Notes: generated by a model from the letters alone, not told the origin. A stretch of 64,000 nucleotides of DNA from Roseivirga sp. UBA6052 (GCA_002427755.1 DIYO01000001.1:186001-250000); one strand, 5' to 3'; positions 23,544 through 33,172 are shown, counted from the first letter of the stretch. Numbers and translations: made by a program.

Positions 23544-24884
23544 ATGAATAAGAAAAGTTTTCTAATCATTTTATTCTTCTCAATTAACTGGGCCGCAGCC
23601 CAAACCCACTCTGGTGATGTCTTGTCAATGAAAGACAGAGCAGCAACCATCAACATGCTCTTGGAAGACAAAGTGAAAAATTACTTACCCGATCTTATGA
23701 GAAGAGAAGGTATTGATATGTGGGTTGTGGTTTCCAGAGAATACAATGAAGATCCTATTATTAAAACGCTTTTACCGGCTGAATGGCTTGCGGCCAGAAG
23801 AAGAACGGTTCTGGTGTTTTATGATGCAGGAAAAGGCACCGAAATAGAAACACTGGCAGTAGCTAGATATAATGTTGGCTCAAGCTTTAAAAGTGCTTGG
23901 AATAAAGAAAAACAACCAGATCAGTGGGCAAGACTTGCAGAAATTATCAATGAGAGAAACCCAAAGAAAATTGGAATCAATAAATCAGAGTATTTTGGAT
24001 TGGTGGATGGTATAGTAGCTACAGATCATGAAGAGTTTATCAACGCTATTGGAAAGAAAATGGCTGATAGGGTAGTCTCTGCTGAAAGGCTTGGTATTTC
24101 TTGGTTAGAGACGAGAACTGAAGCTGAAATGGCCGTATATCCTCACCTAATTAAGATTGGACATAATATTATAGCCGAAGCTTTTTCTGATAATGTTATT
24201 ACCCCCGGTATTACAACTACGGATGATGTGGTGTGGTGGATGCGAGAGAAGATTCGTGAACTTAAGTTAGTGGCTTGGTTTCATCCTACAGTAGATGTTC
24301 AAAGGGCGGATCCGGATAATGATGAGGGGCAAAGATCCTTTTCTACGCGCCCTGGTGTAGATATAATTATGCCTGGCGATCTCTTACATTGTGATATAGG
24401 TTTTACCTATCTCAGACTAAATACCGACCAGCAACAACTTGCTTATGTCTTAAAGCCGGGAGAGACTGAGGTACCTGATTATTTGCAAAAGGCACTGGCC
24501 GTTGGTAACCGTCTTCAGGATATTTTCACGAATAATTTCAAAGAAGGCAGAACTGGAAATGAAGTACTTAAAATGAGTAGGGAGCAAGCTATTGCTGAAG
24601 GCATTAGACCTTCAATTTATTCTCATCCTATCGGATATCATGGGCATGGAGCTGGAACAACCCTAGGTATGTGGGACTCCCAAGGTGGAGTTCCTGTAAC
24701 CGGTGATTATCCATTGCACTTAAATACCTCTTATTCAATTGAACTTAATGCCACTGTCTTTGTAAAGGAGTGGAATAAGGACATAAGAATTATGTTAGAA
24801 GAAGAGGCGCATTTTGATGAAACTGGCGTATGGTATATGGATGGAAGAATGGAGAAGATAAGAATAGTTAATCTAAAGAATTAA
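23544..24884 (+). CDS. M24-family metallopeptidase (Xaa-Pro aminopeptidase-like), secreted
   Basis: The ATG at 23544 gives a clean signal peptide (MNKKSFLIILFFSINWAAAQ); an in-frame TTG 10 codons earlier is less likely. An N-terminal creatinase/prolidase-like domain is followed by the pita-bread catalytic fold. Metal ligands can be traced in the longer-frame numbering: D294 ('LHCDIG'), D305 ('LNTDQQQ'), a His in 'GYHGHGAG' (376-378), E410 ('SIELNA') and E430 ('MLEEEAHF'). The Asp/Asp/His/Glu/Glu set suggests an active dimetal peptidase working in the periplasm on Pro-containing peptides. Its stop codon touches the ATG of the histidine kinase gene, so peptidase, kinase and receiver form one transcript. 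Confidence 0.88.
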   Translation: MNKKSFLIILFFSINWAAAQTHSGDVLSMKDRAATINMLLEDKVKNYLPDLMRREGIDMWVVVSREYNEDPIIKTLLPAEWLAARRRTVLVFYDAGKGTEIETLAVARYNVGSSFKSAWNKEKQPDQWARLAEIINERNPKKIGINKSEYFGLVDGIVATDHEEFINAIGKKMADRVVSAERLGISWLETRTEAEMAVYPHLIKIGHNIIAEAFSDNVITPGITTTDDVVWWMREKIRELKLVAWFHPTVDVQRADPDNDEGQRSFSTRPGVDIIMPGDLLHCDIGFTYLRLNTDQQQLAYVLKPGETEVPDYLQKALAVGNRLQDIFTNNFKEGRTGNEVLKMSREQAIAEGIRPSIYSHPIGYHGHGAGTTLGMWDSQGGVPVTGDYPLHLNTSYSIELNATVFVKEWNKDIRIMLEEEAHFDETGVWYMDGRMEKIRIVNLKN

Positions 24885-26744
24885 ATGCGCGTAAGTCTAA
24901 CGATTTTTGTACTTATTCTGAGCCAATCTCTAATGGCTCAATCAGAATTCGATTTAAGACAAGAGTCGTTTGATAAACCTTATGCGCTTAATGGATTATG
25001 GGAGTTTTACTATCAAGAATTACTTAGTGGGGCTGAAGTTTCGGAGAAGAATCAAGTGCTAGTTGAAGTACCTCACGACTGGTGTCACGATTCAGATGGA
25101 GCCTTTGAAATCGCCTCGTATGGAACATACAGAACGAAAGTAATTCTACCTAATGACAATGGGCATTTAGGCCTTTTTATTCCACATGCCTTTTCTAGCT
25201 ATAGATTGTTTTTTAATGATCAGCTAGTTCATAATCAGGGTGATGTTCAGGTTACAAGAGAGGCGTATCAGCCTTTTAGGATACCTAAGAGCTTTGATTT
25301 CAAGATGTTGGAATCCGATACGTTGATCATTACAATACAGGTTGCGAATTTTGATCACAACAATGCGGGCCTTTATTATCCTGTAGAGATAGGAAAACAA
25401 GAAAAACTGATCTCGTCAATTACTAGTAGGCAGTACATCAACATGTTTTTAGCCGGTGGTCTGTTTTTGACTGGGTTTATTCTATTGGCTTTTGCTTTCA
25501 CCTACAATCAACTAGAAAAAGCGATTCCATTTTACGCTCTATTCTCTTTGAGCTTGATGTATAGAATGCTTGGTGCTGATCCGTATCCTATCCACATTAT
25601 ATTACCGAACTTACCTTTTTGGGTCAGCATTCATTTAGAATATCTAAGTATCCATACTGCAGCACTTTTTGGCGGTATATTCATTTTTAGACTGTTCCCT
25701 AATCAAACTAATTACTGGGTAAAACGAATATTTTATGCGGCTACACTGATAAGCATGGCTGTTATAATTATCTCTCCACCTATTTTTTTTACGTCCGTTC
25801 TTAAATACTATTTGTTCGTCATAATGGCGTACGTAGTCATTTTTACCTATATCATTGTTATGGCTCAGCGCGCCAAGGAGCCAACATCCGGTTACTTAAT
25901 TACCGCTTTATCAATTGTGTTTATCTGGACGCTATTTCAGGTGACCACTTTCTTAGGTATAGGTAGTGTACCTTACATCTTTAATGTTGTGCTCGTTTCG
26001 TTGATTGTAATTGTATGTAATCTGGCTCTATTCAGAACATTTATGCTCAGGATTAACAGAGTTAATTTAGCTGAGGCCGAGATTGAATTCGAAAAACAAA
26101 AGAACACCATGTTGTCTCTCATCTCTCATGAGATTAAAATGCCTGTTGCCACACTGCAGATGAATATGGAGATGTTGAAGGCATCTAAGGACAATCCACA
26201 GAAATTCGATCAGATAAAAGACAAAATGATCGATTTATCATATACCGCTGTCGATACCATCAAAAGAATGCTTCATGATTTTATCTATTTTATGTCAGCG
26301 AGTGATATTGTTAAAAAGAAGATTGAAGTAAAAGAGTTGAAAGACTTTCTAATTGATACATGGGGTTTGAATACCAGTTTCGAATCGGAGGGTAATGAGA
26401 ATGCGATTATTGAAACTGATAAGATTACGCTCAAATATGTAATCAATACACTCGTTAGTAATGCAAAGAAGTATTCTGCCAATCAGGATGCAGCACCTGA
26501 ATTTATTTTGAACCAAACCGGTAGTCATCTGCTTTTAGAAATAAGAGATTACGGTATTGGTATTTCGGCAGATCAGATTAAAAAGATGGGTATGCCACAA
26601 GCCAAGATGAATAAAGACCAAGAAGTTTCGGGAATGGGGTACTACCTGGCTAAAGAACTTATTGAAAAGTTAGGGCACAGTATTTCAATAGCTTCTAGAG
26701 GTAAAGAAGGAACAAGTGTATTTATAGAATTTTCAACTCCATGA
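24885..26744 (+). CDS. 7TMR-DISM-type sensor histidine kinase
   Basis: Membrane sensor kinase of 619 residues. Signal peptide (1-18), a periplasmic jelly-roll, galactose-binding-like domain (about 30-170, 'GLWEFYYQELLSG', 'PHDWCHDSDG') like those of glycosidase sugar-binding domains, seven membrane helices (about 185-385), then a kinase core: HisKA with H415 in 'SLISHEIKMPVA', N box 'LVSNAKKYS', G1 'RDYGIGIS' and G2 'GMGYYLAKEL'. There is no HAMP or PAS domain. It overlaps the receiver gene by 4 nt (ATGA), giving a matched pair. The signal is probably a small carbohydrate or peptide bound outside; the coupling with a peptidase is suggestive only. Confidence 0.9.
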   Translation: MRVSLTIFVLILSQSLMAQSEFDLRQESFDKPYALNGLWEFYYQELLSGAEVSEKNQVLVEVPHDWCHDSDGAFEIASYGTYRTKVILPNDNGHLGLFIPHAFSSYRLFFNDQLVHNQGDVQVTREAYQPFRIPKSFDFKMLESDTLIITIQVANFDHNNAGLYYPVEIGKQEKLISSITSRQYINMFLAGGLFLTGFILLAFAFTYNQLEKAIPFYALFSLSLMYRMLGADPYPIHIILPNLPFWVSIHLEYLSIHTAALFGGIFIFRLFPNQTNYWVKRIFYAATLISMAVIIISPPIFFTSVLKYYLFVIMAYVVIFTYIIVMAQRAKEPTSGYLITALSIVFIWTLFQVTTFLGIGSVPYIFNVVLVSLIVIVCNLALFRTFMLRINRVNLAEAEIEFEKQKNTMLSLISHEIKMPVATLQMNMEMLKASKDNPQKFDQIKDKMIDLSYTAVDTIKRMLHDFIYFMSASDIVKKKIEVKELKDFLIDTWGLNTSFESEGNENAIIETDKITLKYVINTLVSNAKKYSANQDAAPEFILNQTGSHLLLEIRDYGIGISADQIKKMGMPQAKMNKDQEVSGMGYYLAKELIEKLGHSISIASRGKEGTSVFIEFSTP

Positions 26745-27130
26745 TAAGCATATTATTAGCAGAAGACGATTTTGGTGTTAGAGATACGCTTAAGGACTTT
26801 TTGGAATTCTTTTATCCTGATTTGGAAATACTTCAGGCCATTAATGGTAAGGAAGCCATCGATTTAATTGCTACTCATAAGTTTAATATTCTAATTACTG
26901 ACCAGATGATGCCTGATATGAAGGGCTCTGAATTGTTGGAAAGAACAATTGACAAACTAAGAGAGGACGGTACATGGATTTATGTGTATAGCGGTCAATT
27001 GATGGATGAATTATCATTTAATCTTAAGGAATATGGAGAGGTTAAGATTATCGATAAGTTCACTAACCCTATGTTTTTCAAGGAGATAATCGAAGAATAC
27101 AAAAGAGCACAAAATTCTAGTGCTGAATAA
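26741..27130 (+). CDS. Single-domain response regulator
   Basis: Receiver of 129 residues with D9/D10, phospho-acceptor D54 ('LITDQMMPDMKG'), S84 and K106 ('IIDKFTNP'). It has no output domain, so it must act through a protein partner. The 4-nt overlap with the kinase gene makes that kinase its likely donor. Its sequence is not close to the three receivers of the LruC cluster: there is no MMxxFL N-terminal motif and no LRKAA-type tail. Confidence 0.92.
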   Translation: MISILLAEDDFGVRDTLKDFLEFFYPDLEILQAINGKEAIDLIATHKFNILITDQMMPDMKGSELLERTIDKLREDGTWIYVYSGQLMDELSFNLKEYGEVKIIDKFTNPMFFKEIIEEYKRAQNSSAE

Positions 27131-27168
27131 TTAAGAATAACATCTGAATTACTCTATTTTGCTGTTTG

Positions 27169-27753
27169 ATGAGTAAGAACAATAAAGACTTTTATAACTA
27201 TTTCTCTCGAAATCTGATAAAAGGATTTGCCTATTTGGTTGTACTTATCTTGTTGGTAGTATTATTCAAAAACTACTTTAAGACGCAATACGATGCTATC
27301 GAGCATGCAGTATCTGATAGCTACTATCTCATGTTCTTTATATTCTTGATTTCGGAGATCTTGATAGGTATCATACCTCCTGAGTTATTCATGATATGGT
27401 CTAGTGACGATCCGGTAAGCTACTATGTAACAGCAGTAAGTGTAATGACCTTTGTATCTTTATTGGCAGGTTGGATTAATTATAGATTTGGCTTATTCGT
27501 TGGTCAAAGAGAGTTCTTTTTGAACCTTTTTGAAAAGAGGTTTCGATTGGATAAGTACCGAAAACGTTACGACCAATATGGAGCAGGGCTAGTCATTGTA
27601 GCTGCAGTTACACCATTACCATTTGCACTCATTAGCTTATTGACAGGTACATTGCGTTACCCACAGAAAAAGTACTTGCTCTATTCATCTTTTAGAATCG
27701 TTCGATTCATAATCTACGGATTCGTTATTTGGGAGATCCATGGAGTGATCTAA
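27169..27753 (+). CDS. VTT/DedA-like membrane protein
   Basis: Inner-membrane protein of 194 residues from the ATG at 27169 (a TTG just before is also in frame). About four to five hydrophobic segments; the C-terminal part 'GLVIVAAVTPLPFALISLLT' followed by 'FRIVRFIIYG' resembles the SNARE-associated/VTT (DedA, YqaA) family of lipid-flipping proteins. It is 38 bp after the receiver gene and probably the last gene of that transcript. The family call is moderate, as the N-terminal half is divergent. Confidence 0.65.
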   Translation: MSKNNKDFYNYFSRNLIKGFAYLVVLILLVVLFKNYFKTQYDAIEHAVSDSYYLMFFIFLISEILIGIIPPELFMIWSSDDPVSYYVTAVSVMTFVSLLAGWINYRFGLFVGQREFFLNLFEKRFRLDKYRKRYDQYGAGLVIVAAVTPLPFALISLLTGTLRYPQKKYLLYSSFRIVRFIIYGFVIWEIHGVI

Positions 27754-27773
27754 CCAAGTTTTAATCTTGGATT

Positions 27774-28835
27774 CTACATTTGAACATCATATACCATTGG
27801 CTGTGGTTCAGGTATAGTTTCTTTGTTCTCATCCATCATTTCTCTCATATCTATTTCTATCCCTCTGGCCATAGTAGATATAGGTACATCATTAGCAGAG
27901 CCCTCAAATGGGTTTTCTCCAGCTGTTCCAATGCGTTGCATAGTATTGAATATCCAGGATACAAGAGCAGAGAAAGGAACAGAAAGCCACACGAAATACT
28001 GACCTATGAGCGGACTGTTTTCAACGAGTTTTGAACCTATTTCTGAAAACTCAGGTACCACTCCAAGCGGTAATAAGAGTATAAATAGATTAACGAAATC
28101 ATATGTCAGTGTTGCATATTGCCTAGGGTAAGGGAAGTTCTTTATACGCTCTGATTTTCCCTGTAGATCAAAGAATTCCTTCAGTACACTTTCCATTTCA
28201 AGAAAAGAGAACTCCCAAATGAGGCCGCTATCTTTTAGTTCTCTAATATGTTGAGATTGCAGCGTGAGAATTGCGTTTGCTTTGTTCTTTTTAGAAAGCA
28301 CATATTGGGTCTCTTCTTTGGACAATAAACGAGATAGTTCTTCTTCTAATGGCACTTCCAGCTCAGATACTTTGAACATTTCAACCCATTCCTTATTAGA
28401 TCGTGCCTTGCGCATAGTTTCCCAAGGTTTCTCTTGACGGAGAGCATAGCGTAAAGCACTCATCCATGCTACTTGCCTATGTACTAAAATGAGTCGCTCT
28501 TTTTGTAAAAGGTCATTCGATCTAGGCTCTACCGCATGTTCATTATTCACCATGTCACGTACCATCATCGTCCATGTGCGACAAGTATTCACAATACCAC
28601 CCCAAATCTTTCTTGCTTCCCAAATTCTTCCATAAGCCGCGTTGTTCTGAAAACCAATAAGAAAAGCAACCGCTGTACCCACAAGTGCTATGGGCGTCCA
28701 TGGCAATTGCACCCATTGAAGGCCAATCAGTTCAAATGCTGCAGTTATGATAAACGCATATATGAGAAAGAACCTGGTCTCTCTTTGCGTCCATTTCATC
28801 ATGTCTCGTTTTGAGTATTTTTTCTTGGTGTACAT
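27774..28835 (-). CDS. Bestrophin-family anion channel
   Basis: Membrane protein of 353 residues of the bestrophin (UPF0187, YneE) family, a pentameric chloride or bicarbonate channel. Diagnostic stretches: 'FLIGFQNNAAYGRIWEARKI' (about 58-77), 'WGGIVNTCRTW' and 'PYPRQYATLTYDFVNLFILL' (about 236-255) with 'LPLGVVPEF' after it. Two hydrophobic pairs lie near 20-60 and 245-295. It is convergent with the VTT gene (20-bp gap) and not in an operon. Some bacterial bestrophin-like proteins occur beside rhodopsins; here the rhodopsin is 8 kb away, so no link is claimed. Confidence 0.85.
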   Translation of the reverse strand: MYTKKKYSKRDMMKWTQRETRFFLIYAFIITAAFELIGLQWVQLPWTPIALVGTAVAFLIGFQNNAAYGRIWEARKIWGGIVNTCRTWTMMVRDMVNNEHAVEPRSNDLLQKERLILVHRQVAWMSALRYALRQEKPWETMRKARSNKEWVEMFKVSELEVPLEEELSRLLSKEETQYVLSKKNKANAILTLQSQHIRELKDSGLIWEFSFLEMESVLKEFFDLQGKSERIKNFPYPRQYATLTYDFVNLFILLLPLGVVPEFSEIGSKLVENSPLIGQYFVWLSVPFSALVSWIFNTMQRIGTAGENPFEGSANDVPISTMARGIEIDMREMMDENKETIPEPQPMVYDVQM

Positions 28836-28935
28836 GTAATGAGGAAAGTTGAAAAAATGATTGTACTGTAACTAATATACACATTGAATTAGAAGAGAGG
28901 CTCATAGGGTTCTTAGAAACTTTTTATATTATGCT

Positions 28936-29844
28936 ATGGATCGTAGAAATGCTTTAAAGCTTACTGCCGCGACTGGAGCTTTAACCTTTGTTAATCCGGT
29001 GGAAATCATTGGATCTCCCATTGTAGAAGAAACCTTTAATCTAAATTATGCTCCTCATTTTGGTATGTTCAGCAATTCGGCATCCGGAGGAATACTAGAT
29101 GAACTTCAATTTATGTATGATCAGGGCTTTAGATCCTTAGAAGATAATGGCATGAAAGCTAGAACAATAGCTAGCCAAGATGCCATTGCCTCCTTTATGT
29201 CGAAGCACGATATGACCATGGGCGTATTTGTGGCTCATACCATATATTGGAACGAGCCAAATTTAGCTAGCGGTAAAAAAGAGTGGAGAGAAGAGTTCCT
29301 GAAAGAAATAGAGGAGTCTGTCGAGGTGGCTAAACGCGTAAATGCCAAATGGATGACCGTTGTTCCTGGTCACTTAGATTTGAGAAAGGATATGGGGTAT
29401 CAAACGGCCAATGTGGTTGAGACCTTGAAACAAGCTGCAGCCATTCTTGAACCTCATGAACTTGTTATGGTGCTTGAACCTTTAAATAAGAGAGATCACC
29501 CTGGCTTATTTCTTAGAAAAGCAGCACAGGCATACGAAGTCTGTAAAGCTGTGAATAGCCCGTCTTGCAAAATCCTATTCGATATTTATCATCAGCAAAT
29601 TACCGAAGGGAATCTAATACCGAACATTGACCAGAGTTGGGATGAGATAGCTTATTTCCAAATAGGAGATAACCCGGGCAGGAAAGAACCTACCACGGGC
29701 GAAATCAATTATAAGAACGTCTTTAGTTATATACATCAGAATGGCTTTAAGGGGATTATGGGAATGGAACACGGTAATTCCCAACAAGGTAAAGCAGGTG
29801 AACTTGAGGTGATTAAAGCCTACAGAGTTTCTGATGATTTCTAA
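28936..29844 (+). CDS. Sugar phosphate isomerase/epimerase-like (hydroxypyruvate isomerase type)
   Basis: TIM-barrel protein of 302 residues of the xylose-isomerase-like/AP-endonuclease-2 superfamily. The N terminus 'MDRRNALKLTAATGALTFVN' looks like a Tat signal (twin Arg), common for such proteins in Bacteroidota, so it probably acts in the periplasm. Candidate metal ligands lie at the usual strand ends: E in 'VLEPLNKR', D and H in 'ILFDIYHQQ', E in 'GMEHGNS'. The closest type is hydroxypyruvate isomerase (Hyi); the actual sugar substrate is unknown. Its stop overlaps the stop of the convergent symporter gene by 4 nt. Confidence 0.82.
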   Translation: MDRRNALKLTAATGALTFVNPVEIIGSPIVEETFNLNYAPHFGMFSNSASGGILDELQFMYDQGFRSLEDNGMKARTIASQDAIASFMSKHDMTMGVFVAHTIYWNEPNLASGKKEWREEFLKEIEESVEVAKRVNAKWMTVVPGHLDLRKDMGYQTANVVETLKQAAAILEPHELVMVLEPLNKRDHPGLFLRKAAQAYEVCKAVNSPSCKILFDIYHQQITEGNLIPNIDQSWDEIAYFQIGDNPGRKEPTTGEINYKNVFSYIHQNGFKGIMGMEHGNSQQGKAGELEVIKAYRVSDDF

Positions 29845-31394
29845 TGGAAAAGAACATGCAACAGGATTAATGAACCCAAAAGTCCCCAACCAAGCTGCTT
29901 AATTCTATGAGATGAGCTTTCGAATATTGTTCCTAATGCCAGCCAACCTCTATTGAACGAGGCTGGTATAGCCGTCACTGCAAAAGCTACGAGTATCACC
30001 CACATTGCTCGTACGAAATAATTCATCTCAGGGAAAACGGAGATAATGATAAGATGCAGCGGAATTGTCAATGCGAAACTGATGATAGCCAGCTTATGAC
30101 TAGGGGCAATTAAGAAGGCTGCAAGGCAAATGATTACTACGATACCACAGTTGATGTAATAGCGTAGATTGTTTAACGTATGTGTAAAAGCTGCTTCAGG
30201 ATTGACGAACTTTACATACAGTAAAATGAGTCCCATTACAATACCGCTAATTAGCGTAAAAACAATACTCGTTCTACCTACTTTGACAACCTGGTTATCC
30301 TTCGCTTTTTTATTTAAGTATTCTTTGTAAATGTCTATTGACCAGAGTGTTGAGATCGAGTTAAACAAAGAATCAACTGTGCTCATTAGTGAAGCAAAAA
30401 GCGCACAAAGAATGAGACCTCTGAGGCCCAAAGGAAGAAAATTAGTTACTAGATAAGGAAATGTTTCATCAGGATCTGCAAGTCCGTTTCCATCTAAAAT
30501 AACAGCTAAGGCAATGCCCGGGACAATGATCAAAATCGCCATGAAATATTTCATAACACCACCTACCATTAAGCCTATCTGTGCCTCTTTTAAGCTTCTG
30601 GCTGCTAGCGATCTCTGAATTACACTTTGATTAGCGCACCAGTAATTTATGTTGAGTAAAAACATTCCAAAAATGGCAATCCAAGGTAATTGTGGGTGGT
30701 CAGCAGGTAAATGTAAGTGCATGAGATCTGGTGCTTTTTCGTATAGTGCACCAAATCCTCCAGCCTCTCTTAAGGCTACTATGGTAATGATTATACCGCC
30801 AGCTGTTAAAATAGCGAACTGTATGATATCGGTTTTGACTACTGCTGCCAGACCGCCAAAGTAGGTGTAAATAGCTGAAAATAAGCCAAGCCCGATAATC
30901 ATTAGTGAGATTCGTGTGGTTCGATCTTCACTTAAGAAGATTAGGAATTCTCCAAAGACAAGGTCTGCTGCATAGGCTCCCCAAAATAGTGCTGCTCCCA
31001 AACCTATGGTACTTAATAGTGCGATATTCGCAACAGAGTAGGAGAGCGCCACTGTTTTACCAAGTCTCTGCTTTATAAACTGAGTGATGGTAATGACTTT
31101 ATTCTTTAGATATAGAGGAACGAAAACAAAGGCGGCAAGGAGAATACCTTGCATAGCGTTTATTTCAAGATTAGCCTGTGCTAAACCATACAAGTAAGCT
31201 GACCCCATCATACCTAAGAATTGATAGCCTTGTACATTGGTAGCAATTGTAGAAATGGCAATAGATGGCCATCTCAAGTTTCTTGAGCTAAGGAAGTACT
31301 CTTCAATCGATATATCTTTTCCTTGTCGTCCTCTAATGGCAATAATGAAGACTATTGTGAAATAGGTAATTACAATAACAAGGTCTAAAAGCAT
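29841..31394 (-). CDS. Sodium:solute symporter (SSS family)
   Basis: Inner-membrane transporter of 517 residues with about 13-14 helices. Family marks: 'DISIEEYFLSSRNLRWPSIA' near 27-46 (the SSS N-terminal 'eyFLagR' motif), 'STIATNVQGYQFLGM' (Na-site helix 1) and 'LILCALFASLMSTVDSLFNS' (about 325-344), the Ser/Thr-rich Na2-site helix. It most resembles SGLT-like sugar/solute members. Its start is 2 bp after the stop of the SsuD-like monooxygenase gene, so the two share a transcript and the substrate may be shared. Confidence 0.9.
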   Translation of the reverse strand: MLLDLVIVITYFTIVFIIAIRGRQGKDISIEEYFLSSRNLRWPSIAISTIATNVQGYQFLGMMGSAYLYGLAQANLEINAMQGILLAAFVFVPLYLKNKVITITQFIKQRLGKTVALSYSVANIALLSTIGLGAALFWGAYAADLVFGEFLIFLSEDRTTRISLMIIGLGLFSAIYTYFGGLAAVVKTDIIQFAILTAGGIIITIVALREAGGFGALYEKAPDLMHLHLPADHPQLPWIAIFGMFLLNINYWCANQSVIQRSLAARSLKEAQIGLMVGGVMKYFMAILIIVPGIALAVILDGNGLADPDETFPYLVTNFLPLGLRGLILCALFASLMSTVDSLFNSISTLWSIDIYKEYLNKKAKDNQVVKVGRTSIVFTLISGIVMGLILLYVKFVNPEAAFTHTLNNLRYYINCGIVVIICLAAFLIAPSHKLAIISFALTIPLHLIIISVFPEMNYFVRAMWVILVAFAVTAIPASFNRGWLALGTIFESSSHRIKQLGWGLLGSLILLHVLFH

Positions 31395-31396
31395 AA

Positions 31397-32545
31397 TTAT
31401 GATCTAATTCCGGCAGCTAAAGGTGTGTTTGGTGGACTGTTTGGTATTCTGCCTTGTTCTAAAGGCAAAGAAAGTGTTTCAAGATGAGGCAATACTAGTT
31501 TGGCAAAGCACTCGCATTCGTCATAATGAGGGTATCCAGAGAAAATAAACGACCTTATTCCCATGTCGTGATACCTTTTAATTTTATCGATGATTTGTTC
31601 AGGATTGCCTACTAAAGCAGCACCGCAACCCGAACGCGCTCTACCGATACCTGTCCAAAGATGTGGTTCTACATAGCCATCCAAATCAGCATTATCTCTC
31701 AAATCACTTTGTTGCGATACTCCCAGACTTTTGGCGTCTTGAGCTCTGTTTCTAATTTCAGAACCTTTGTCATCGTCTAATGCAGATACCAGATGTTTAG
31801 CCCAAGCTTTAGCCTCTTCTTCTGTTTCTCTAACGATCATATGTACTCTCAAACCAAAATCTACCTTTCTTCCAAATGCTGCCGCTTTTTCGCTCATGGT
31901 GTTCATTTGACTTTCAAGTACCTCTTCAGTAGCTGGCCACATCAAATAGACATCACAATGTTCTGCGCAAAGATCTACTCCTGCAGGAGAATAACCTCCA
32001 AAATAGAGTAGAGGGCCACCATTTTGTTGGTATGGCTTAACCGGTTCTGTCGGTAGGTCTATTTTGTAAAACTCACCTTCAAATTCAATTCGGTCTTTTG
32101 TCCATGCTTGTTTCAAGATTTCAATTACTTCTCTTGAACGTTTGTATCTTTTTTCTGACTCTAGTTTTTCTCCGGGTAAATCAGATGAGATGATATTAAC
32201 CGTAAGCCTTCCCTTTAATATATGATCTATGGTAGCTAAGGTCCGTGCCAGCATGGGAGGATGAATTTCACCGCAACGTACCGCAGCAAGTAAATTGATT
32301 TGGTGGGTGAGAGGAGCCATGGCAGACACAAAGGGCAAGGTATCTTGTCCCACCTGATATGAAGATGGGCACAGAATATTTCGGTAACCGGAACTATCAG
32401 CCTTCATGACAATACGAGAAGCATTCTCCCAGTTACTCTTGTATTGCATGGGCATATGTCCTAACAAATCTGTATCACCATTACATATAGGTGCGAACCA
32501 AGAAATTTCAGAGCCGGTTAGGTGCGGAGATCTTATGTCTATCAT
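31397..32545 (-). CDS. Bacterial luciferase-like FMNH2-dependent monooxygenase (SsuD-like)
   Basis: TIM-barrel flavin-dependent oxidoreductase, 382 residues, the same length as alkanesulfonate monooxygenase. SsuD-type features: Cys59 in 'YRNILCPSSYQ', 'GRLTVNIISSDLPGE' (112-126), the His in 'LRVHMIVRETEEEA' and 'ARSGCGAALVGNPEQII' near the C-terminal end of the barrel. SsuD uses reduced FMN and oxygen to release sulfite from sulfonates; a partner flavin reductase (SsuE) is not seen nearby. The tight link to a Na-symporter suggests uptake and oxidation of one substrate, perhaps an organosulfonate, but this is inference. Related enzymes act on other compounds. Confidence 0.85.
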   Translation of the reverse strand: MIDIRSPHLTGSEISWFAPICNGDTDLLGHMPMQYKSNWENASRIVMKADSSGYRNILCPSSYQVGQDTLPFVSAMAPLTHQINLLAAVRCGEIHPPMLARTLATIDHILKGRLTVNIISSDLPGEKLESEKRYKRSREVIEILKQAWTKDRIEFEGEFYKIDLPTEPVKPYQQNGGPLLYFGGYSPAGVDLCAEHCDVYLMWPATEEVLESQMNTMSEKAAAFGRKVDFGLRVHMIVRETEEEAKAWAKHLVSALDDDKGSEIRNRAQDAKSLGVSQQSDLRDNADLDGYVEPHLWTGIGRARSGCGAALVGNPEQIIDKIKRYHDMGIRSFIFSGYPHYDECECFAKLVLPHLETLSLPLEQGRIPNSPPNTPLAAGIRS

Positions 32546-32626
32546 ACTGTAACATTAAGATAGAATTTTTGATGCATTTATAGTGTTCGAGCGAACAATT
32601 GTATTAACACGCTGTTCCCTCTCATT

Positions 32627-33172
32627 ATGAAGCAGTTTACTTTAATCTTTTTATCGATCATCATGACTTTTACTTCAATAGACACCTATGAGTATGATTT
32701 TGGAAGAGGAAAAGATGGAGAAGACTGGTGGGTAATCAATGATGGCGTAATGGGCGGTCTATCTAGAGGAAAAGCTCAAATGAAAGAGAATTCTCTCTAC
32801 TTTTCAGGCACCATCTCATTAGAAAATAACGGTGGATTCACATCATTTAGAGCACCTTACGAACGAATGGATCTTTCACCATATACGAGAATGGAAGTTA
32901 GGTATAGAAGCACCGGTAGAACCTGTGCCATTAGTCTTGATCAATCAACGCGTTTTTGGCTTCCAAATCATAAACTCAAGCTTCCGTTGTCAGAAGAATG
33001 GAATGTGGTTCAAATATCTCTAGACGAGTTGAACGAATATAGAATGGGTCGCAGAACAGGTAGACAAATGACTCGAGAGAAAGCTTCCAAAGTAATTCGT
33101 ATCGGAATTATTACAGATTCTAAGGATGCTGGAGAGTTTACCTTTGAGATTGATTATATCAAGTTTTCTTAA
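32627..33172 (+). CDS. CIA30-family protein, secreted
   Basis: A 181-residue protein with a short signal-like N terminus and a single CIA30 (NADH:ubiquinone oxidoreductase intermediate-associated protein 30) domain, a beta-sandwich: 'WWVINDGVMGGLSRGKA' (33-49), 'FSGTISLENNGGFTSFRAP' (about 59-77), and the ending 'EFTFEIDYIKF'. In bacteria the family is not tied to complex I and the fold resembles carbohydrate-binding modules. No operon partner: it is divergent from the monooxygenase gene and 55 bp before DUF5916, which has its own promoter. Confidence 0.85.
   Translation: MKQFTLIFLSIIMTFTSIDTYEYDFGRGKDGEDWWVINDGVMGGLSRGKAQMKENSLYFSGTISLENNGGFTSFRAPYERMDLSPYTRMEVRYRSTGRTCAISLDQSTRFWLPNHKLKLPLSEEWNVVQISLDELNEYRMGRRTGRQMTREKASKVIRIGIITDSKDAGEFTFEIDYIKFS

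Noticed and set aside
27754..27770. Short CCAAG/CTTGG hairpin between the VTT and bestrophin genes
   Set aside because: Only a 5-bp stem with no T-tract; too weak to call a terminator.
27774..28835. Bestrophin gene as a partner of the rhodopsin
   Set aside because: It is about 7.5 kb away, on its own and convergent with another operon; there is no fusion or linkage evidence.
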